Below, piece by piece: positions 52,383-56,957 of a stretch of 56,957 nt of DNA. The stretch's first letter is position 1; each line of letters starts with the position of its first letter. Source of the DNA: Ichthyocystis sparus (GTDB taxonomy: Bacteria > Pseudomonadota > Gammaproteobacteria > Burkholderiales > 2013Ark19i); assembly GCF_900078755.1 (NCBI RefSeq), contig NZ_FKIH01000007.1. The stretch is one strand, 5' to 3'. The notes beneath the pieces were generated by a model. It was not told the origin of the DNA, searched no databases, and saw nothing but the letters and a program-made list of their open reading frames with translations. A program made the translations under genes and the position numbers.

Positions 52383-53405
52383 TCATACCTATATCTTATG
52401 CAAAACAGTGCAAGGTGTATCAGCTTTTATTATCTTATAATACTCACTAGAAATTAAGGCTGTTAAGCTAAGACTATGTAGCTTTTTATCAGAAAAGTAC
52501 TGTGGTATTTTTATATATGCTATGTAGATTAATGAGTAATTATTTGTGAGCATATTAATAATCATATTTTTACCACAATCATTTTATCTGTAATTTTTAG
52601 TACATTTTCTGACATGCGTATCCAGGTTTAGGTGTGTCTTATATAGTCAGATAGCATATATTTGTTTTTATTATTAAAAGAGATTAGATATATTTATTTT
52701 TCCTAGCAGTACTATGTGTAGTGTAGTTACTATTTATAAGTCTGTATCAGTATTAGGATGAAGGTTATACTATATGTATGGTACCTGTTACTACAGTACT
52801 ATAATACTTTGGGAATGAAAAATTTTTATATGTTATGTTTTTGTATAAGTAATACATTAACACCAATTATAGAAATATTGTTTTCTTACTGATTGTTACA
52901 TATAAAGTAATCAATAAACTATATTAGTACTAGCCGTGGTGATTAATATCATCGTAATAGAGCATGTTTACATAAATTGGTGAGTGATACATATAAACAT
53001 ATTTGAAGTTTTTCATTTATATAAACTACGAATTAACTATTATTTTTACTACAAATATATACTCATTTTATTGTCTGTGTAGTTAACATTTGCCTATAGG
53101 TATAACGTTGATACTTTTTAGAATTAAGGCACTAAATTTATATTCATAGTGCATGTGTTTTACATATTTTATGCTATAGAATTACTCGTAATTTTATAGA
53201 TTTTTTTATCATTGGTACCTAGTGATAGGTTGTTCGTAAATTAACTTATTTCCTATTGTTAATATATTATATAAATTTACATTGATATTGGACGTAAGTC
53301 GTAATGTAGTAATTACTTATCATTAGTTGCTGCATCTTCTCTGGATGAACAACAATATTATTACTTATATTGTGCCAAGTATATTTTGACAGGGAGACAT
53401 TGTTC
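52383..53405. other. 1-kb AT-rich gene-free region
   Basis: No coding frame, tRNA or clear hairpin terminator could be supported on either strand. The sequence is strongly AT-rich with many short TATA-like words. It separates the core run ending at pgsA from the pentapeptide-repeat gene and resembles the spacer at 2200-2990. It ends with AGGGAG (53391-53396), the ribosome-binding site of the next gene. Confidence 0.5.
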
Positions 53406-56400
53406 ATGTCATTTAATGTTAATAGCAGTACTTTTTATGTTTATGACGGCAGTGCTAGCTCAGGAAGTGTTGGTTCCTGTAACAATGGAGAGCAGACTAA
53501 TTGCAGCACTTATAATACTGATACTGCAAGTACTAGTTGTGGTGGTTTACAAGAACTTGGCATAAACACGGCTGATTTGTCAAGTTGTGAGGAAGTTGGT
53601 AATGCTGTAAATTTAACATCTTCTACAACTTCTTCGTCTGTAATTACTAATAGAGGTGATTCTTTATCTATAAAACGGCAAGATTTAATTGGGAATACAT
53701 TTGGACCTGATGTTTTGCAAGGATGTTCTTTATCTTCTTATTTGCATTTATTATTAGGTGCTAATAATGTTGTAACCAATGCAGAGCACAACATGCCAAC
53801 ATCAGGTAATGTTTCTCAGCATCATGAGAATAATACTTCACTTAGTTTGCGTAATAATTGCCATACTCCTGTTGTAAATACTTGTTCTAATCAATTATCT
53901 ACCTTAATTAGTAGTTCAGCTTCTAAGCCGGAATCTTCTACTGTATCTAGGCATAAATCTTCTTCAGGTACTGTAAGGGAGTCTTTATTAAAGAAGTTGG
54001 AACAAAGAAGAACCGCGAAAATGCTGTCTAAAAGTTCATTAGTGCCCATACAAAGCTCTTCAGGTTCTGTTAACACGGACTCAAGAGTAGTACGAGTCTG
54101 CGCGAATAAGACTACATCTGGTAATAGAACTTCAATCCCTAAGATATTAAGGGAATCTATATCTGATGAGTGTAATTTTATTGATCATTTGGAAATTTAT
54201 CTTAGTAAGCAAATAACCGTTTGTTCTTATATAGATGAATGTAACAGAAATTCTGATACTGTAGACTTAAGGTCTTCTATTATTAACTTTGTTAAGCTTG
54301 ACAGTTGTGTGTTGGAAAAAGCTAAAATGGATGAAGTTCATCTGATACATGCTGATTTGTCGTACTCCTCCCTTTTAGAAGCATCCGTATCTAATGCCAA
54401 TCTGAGATTTGCCGATTTATCCTCAAGCAATGCTAATTATTCTAAGTTTGAAGGTTCCAATATGGAATATTCTGATCTGAGCAGATCTAAATTTTGTGGT
54501 TCAGTACTAAGAGGATCTAATCTTAAGTTTGCTTGCTTGTGTCGAGCAGACTTATACAAAGCGGACTTACAGCTAGCTAAATTAGATAATGCTGACATGA
54601 GATTATCTGACTTGAGATTGGTTAATGCGTTAGGAGCATCTTTAACAAACGCTAATTTAACAGGTGTAAATCTTGTTAAGTCAGATCTAAGATATGCTTC
54701 TTTTGAAAGGGCAAATTTAACATATGCTAGTTTATCTTATGCAAATCTTGAGCTAACAAATTTACGTAACTCTATTGCTGTAGGTGCATGTTTTAATAGT
54801 GCCCATTTGAATTATGCCAATTTAGAATCAGCTAATCTATGTAATGCTAAGTTCATTTTTGCCAGATTACGCTTCGCCAACTTAATATCTGCTAACTTAG
54901 AAAAATCAAATTTTACAAAAGCTAATCTAGTATATGCAAAACTTAGAACAGCAAATTTACACTGTATTGATGCTTCAGGAGCAGATTTATCGAATGCTGA
55001 TTTGCGTGAGGCATACTGTGTATCAGCTAATTTGAGTGAATCTATATTACGTTGTACTAATTTAGAGCGATCCAGGTTAATGAATGCTAACTTAGAAAAA
55101 GCAATTCTTACTGGTGCTATTGTTAGCAGCTCTAATTTAGCTGGAGCTAATTTAACTGATGCTAATTTAACCGATGCTGATTTAACTGGTACTAACTTAA
55201 TCGATGCTAATTTAACTAGAGCAGATTTAACTGGAGTAGATTTGACCGGAGCAAATTTGACTGGAGCAAATTTGACTGGAGCAAAATTAACCGGAGCTAA
55301 TTTAGTTAATGCTATTTTAGATAATAATAATCCAGTTGAACCCAATATAGATATTTATGATCTAGCTGATAATTCAATCTATGTTGATTTGGATGATATT
55401 AATCCCTCAAATTTTAATTTGGAAAATATTGATTCATGCAATTCATCTGTACACACTAGTGGTAATGTTCATGGGACATATAGTGCTGATATTGCTGCCG
55501 ACAAATCGGGTGAGGATAAATTTGAATCAATTTTAGCTGTTTTAAGATCCACTAATAAATATGGTATTAATTCTAATGAGGGCGCTAGTTTGATAAGAAA
55601 AAAGAGATCTAGTCTCAACGAAGCTATATCTATTAATATTATGGGTAAAAAAAGTTTAAGCATGAGAAATGTACGTCTGGATGGATTAAATTTATCTGGT
55701 TTGTATTTTTGCTTTGCTGACTTCAAGGGCGCTAGCTTTAATAATTCAATATTGGTCAATACTAAGCTGGTATCTACAAATTTAGAGGGTTCTTCTATAA
55801 TGTTTTCCAACATGTTTGGAGCTAGATTGAATAAATCTAATTTAAGAAATACTAATTTGTCTTGTTCTACTATGCATTTGGTTAATTTAGTTGGTGCCTC
55901 TTTAGTTGATTCGGTATTACACAAAGTTGATCTAATGGGGAGTAATTTAATTTCTGCTAACTTTGAAAGAGCTGATTTAAGTAATTCCCGCATGATGGGA
56001 GTAAATTTAAAATGGGCCGTTTTAGATAGAGCTAATTTATCTTATGTAGATCTTAGATTTTCTTGTATTGAGAATGCTAATTTAAGTTTTTCTTTGTTAT
56101 CTAATGCTGATCTAAGAGGTTCATATATGTCTTGTGCCGTTATTACAGGGGCTATTATGAGATCTTCTAATTTGGAGGGAGTTAATCTTCAAAGATCATG
56201 CCTAATTGGTACTAATTTTAGTAATGCTAATTTGAGTAATTCCAATTTGGATGGTTCTCACTTAAACAATGCTATTCTTACAGGAGCTAACTTGATTAAT
56301 GCTAGTTTGGTAGGTGCAAATTTGGAGAGTGCAAATTTGGAGAATGCAAATTTGGAGAATGCTAATTTAAGAGGCGCCAATTTAAAAGATGCCAATTTAA

Positions 56401-56447
56401 CGGGTGCTATTTTAAATGGCTCTAGTTGGGAGGGTGCCGTCCTTTAA
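53406..56447 (+). CDS. Giant pentapeptide-repeat protein
   Basis: A 1013-residue protein from ATG 53406, chosen for AGGGAG nine bases upstream rather than the in-frame TTG at 53370. Residues 1-290 are Ser/Asn/Thr-rich and low in hydrophobics. Two right-handed beta-helix blocks of A(D/N)LxX repeats lie at about 293-638 and 748-1011, separated by an acidic then Lys/Arg-rich linker of about 110 residues. No signal peptide or membrane segment is seen. Long pentapeptide proteins in intracellular bacteria are sometimes secreted effectors or DNA-mimic inhibitors of gyrase; neither can be chosen from sequence. It stands alone between pgsA and the rRNA operon. Confidence 0.85.
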   Translation: MSFNVNSSTFYVYDGSASSGSVGSCNNGEQTNCSTYNTDTASTSCGGLQELGINTADLSSCEEVGNAVNLTSSTTSSSVITNRGDSLSIKRQDLIGNTFGPDVLQGCSLSSYLHLLLGANNVVTNAEHNMPTSGNVSQHHENNTSLSLRNNCHTPVVNTCSNQLSTLISSSASKPESSTVSRHKSSSGTVRESLLKKLEQRRTAKMLSKSSLVPIQSSSGSVNTDSRVVRVCANKTTSGNRTSIPKILRESISDECNFIDHLEIYLSKQITVCSYIDECNRNSDTVDLRSSIINFVKLDSCVLEKAKMDEVHLIHADLSYSSLLEASVSNANLRFADLSSSNANYSKFEGSNMEYSDLSRSKFCGSVLRGSNLKFACLCRADLYKADLQLAKLDNADMRLSDLRLVNALGASLTNANLTGVNLVKSDLRYASFERANLTYASLSYANLELTNLRNSIAVGACFNSAHLNYANLESANLCNAKFIFARLRFANLISANLEKSNFTKANLVYAKLRTANLHCIDASGADLSNADLREAYCVSANLSESILRCTNLERSRLMNANLEKAILTGAIVSSSNLAGANLTDANLTDADLTGTNLIDANLTRADLTGVDLTGANLTGANLTGAKLTGANLVNAILDNNNPVEPNIDIYDLADNSIYVDLDDINPSNFNLENIDSCNSSVHTSGNVHGTYSADIAADKSGEDKFESILAVLRSTNKYGINSNEGASLIRKKRSSLNEAISINIMGKKSLSMRNVRLDGLNLSGLYFCFADFKGASFNNSILVNTKLVSTNLEGSSIMFSNMFGARLNKSNLRNTNLSCSTMHLVNLVGASLVDSVLHKVDLMGSNLISANFERADLSNSRMMGVNLKWAVLDRANLSYVDLRFSCIENANLSFSLLSNADLRGSYMSCAVITGAIMRSSNLEGVNLQRSCLIGTNFSNANLSNSNLDGSHLNNAILTGANLINASLVGANLESANLENANLENANLRGANLKDANLTGAILNGSSWEGAVL
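55141..55310 (+). repeat. Near-identical pentapeptide codon repeats
   Basis: Eleven or so consecutive 15-base units encode ANLTG/ADLTG-type pentapeptides. Units near 55240-55290 are almost identical (GGAGCAAATTTGACT repeats), unlike the diverged repeats elsewhere in the gene, suggesting recent in-frame expansion by slippage or unequal exchange. Confidence 0.75.
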
Positions 56448-56698
56448 GCGTTTAACTTGAGTAGTAATACCAACTTGATTGATATAAAATTTGGAATCTT
56501 CTGAGTCTCAGTGTGGTCATGTATGTATGTATAATGATAATGTTGATCGGTGCGTTTTTATAAATAAGGTTTTCTCAATTTGCAAAGTAGGATTGGATGT
56601 GAGTGTTAGCTATGCAAAAATTAATGGCTTGTAATATAAAAATAATTAGGTTGCATTTTAATTTTCATATGTTGATAGTTCTTTTTTAATTTTTGTCA

Positions 56699-56727
56699 TT
56701 GACATTGTAGATTCTAATCTTCATAAT
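56699..56727 (+). promoter_or_regulatory. Strong sigma-70 promoter of the rRNA operon
   Basis: TTGACA (56699-56704), a 17-base spacer and CATAAT (56722-56727) form a near-consensus promoter. Upstream is an A/T-rich tract (about 56655-56697) that could act as an UP element, and CCCC follows the -10, a discriminator type common at rRNA promoters. The predicted start is near 56734, about 118 bases before 16S. Confidence 0.8.
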
Positions 56728-56755
56728 CCCCAACTGTGATGTCTGTTACCGGTTT

Positions 56756-56785
56756 TTGAGATCTTTAAAAAAGAGAGTAAGCAGT
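56756..56785 (+). promoter_or_regulatory. rRNA leader with boxA-like antitermination site
   Basis: GATCTTTAAAAAA (from about 56760) resembles the boxA consensus (CTCTTTAA) in rRNA leaders, where the Nus factors assemble. The location between promoter and 16S 5' end fits. The match is partial. Confidence 0.45.
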
Positions 56786-56851
56786 TAATAGTTGTGAGCG
56801 GGTTAGGAGAGGTTCGCGATAAGCGGGCTGAGTTTGTTAAGAAATAAGATA

Positions 56852-56957
56852 TAACTAAAGAGTTTGATCCTGGCTCAGATTGAACGCTGGCGGCATGCTT
56901 TACACATGCAAGTCGAACGGCAGCACGTTTTAGGCAACTAAGATGGTGGCGAGTGGC
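56852..56957 (+). rRNA. 16S ribosomal RNA, 5' end (partial)
   Basis: AGAGTTTGATCCTGGCTCAG at 56859-56878 is the universal start region, placing the mature 5' end near 56852. The following GAACGCTGGCGGCATG and ACATGCAAGTCGAACGGC are typical of betaproteobacteria. The gene runs off the right edge of the window. Confidence 0.97.

Noticed and set aside
53386..53391. TTGACA as promoter of the pentapeptide gene
   Set aside because: It is only 15 bases before the start codon, so the -10 would fall inside the coding sequence.
54812..55345. Long minus-strand open frame of 177 codons with repeated APVKFAPVK units
   Set aside because: It is the antisense shadow of the pentapeptide repeats on the plus strand; the regular 15-base repeat keeps several frames open. 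No ribosome-binding site.

Overview
ORGANISM. The window reads as a chromosome segment of an AT-rich, probably host-associated betaproteobacterium. The start of a 16S rRNA gene at the right edge has a betaproteobacterial 5' end. Several gene orders are typical of that class: ispB / rplU-rpmA-obgE, smc-zipA-ligA, rpmF-plsX-fabHDG-acpP-fabF, lepA-lepB-rnc-era-recO-pdxJ-acpS-nagZ and uvrC-pgsA. Together with Inc-like membrane proteins and a giant pentapeptide-repeat protein, this suggests an intracellular symbiont or pathogen. The fish-gill endosymbiont genus Candidatus Ichthyocystis is one possibility, but that is inference only. LAYOUT. (1) 1-9.5 kb is an accessory region. It holds two copies of a ~3.4 kb tandem duplication, the left copy with open frames and the right copy decayed. 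It encodes several unrecognised proteins with a paired hydrophobic segment plus coiled coil, and short Gly-rich proteins with a basic-aromatic C-terminal tail. (2) 9.5-11 kb has an initiator tRNA-Met, a compact three-gene operon starting with a 63-residue Tyr/Gly-rich peptide, and a tRNA-Pro. (3) 11-24.5 kb has ispB, rplU-rpmA-obgE, a VirB8/TrbF-like orphan, dapD-dapE, clpA, two tandem sodium:solute symporters and a divergent acetoacetyl-CoA synthetase. (4) 24.6-35.2 kb has smc-zipA-ligA-hpt-queF facing ald-def-maf. (5) 35.3-40.9 kb is the fatty-acid synthesis operon. (6) 41.5-52.4 kb has a reversed rpoE, then rseC-lepA-lepB-rnc-era-recO-pdxJ-acpS-nagZ-uvrC-pgsA, tightly packed with several overlapping stop/start codons. 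(7) 52.4-56.5 kb is 1 kb of gene-free AT-rich DNA followed by a 1013-residue pentapeptide-repeat protein. (8) The end of the window has a strong rRNA promoter, a leader and the first ~106 bases of 16S rRNA. HOW IT WORKS TOGETHER. The core genes give membrane lipid synthesis (plsX, fab genes, acpP, acpS, pgsA), lysine/diaminopimelate synthesis, ubiquinone side-chain synthesis, envelope-stress regulation, protein export, DNA repair and cell-wall recycling. The accessory proteins look like host-facing membrane or effector proteins by architecture alone; no secretion machinery other than one VirB8-like orphan is visible here. The most novel-looking units are the Tyr/Gly-rich peptide operon (9642-10854), the Inc-like protein set with its shared C-terminal tail, and the duplicated and decaying block.
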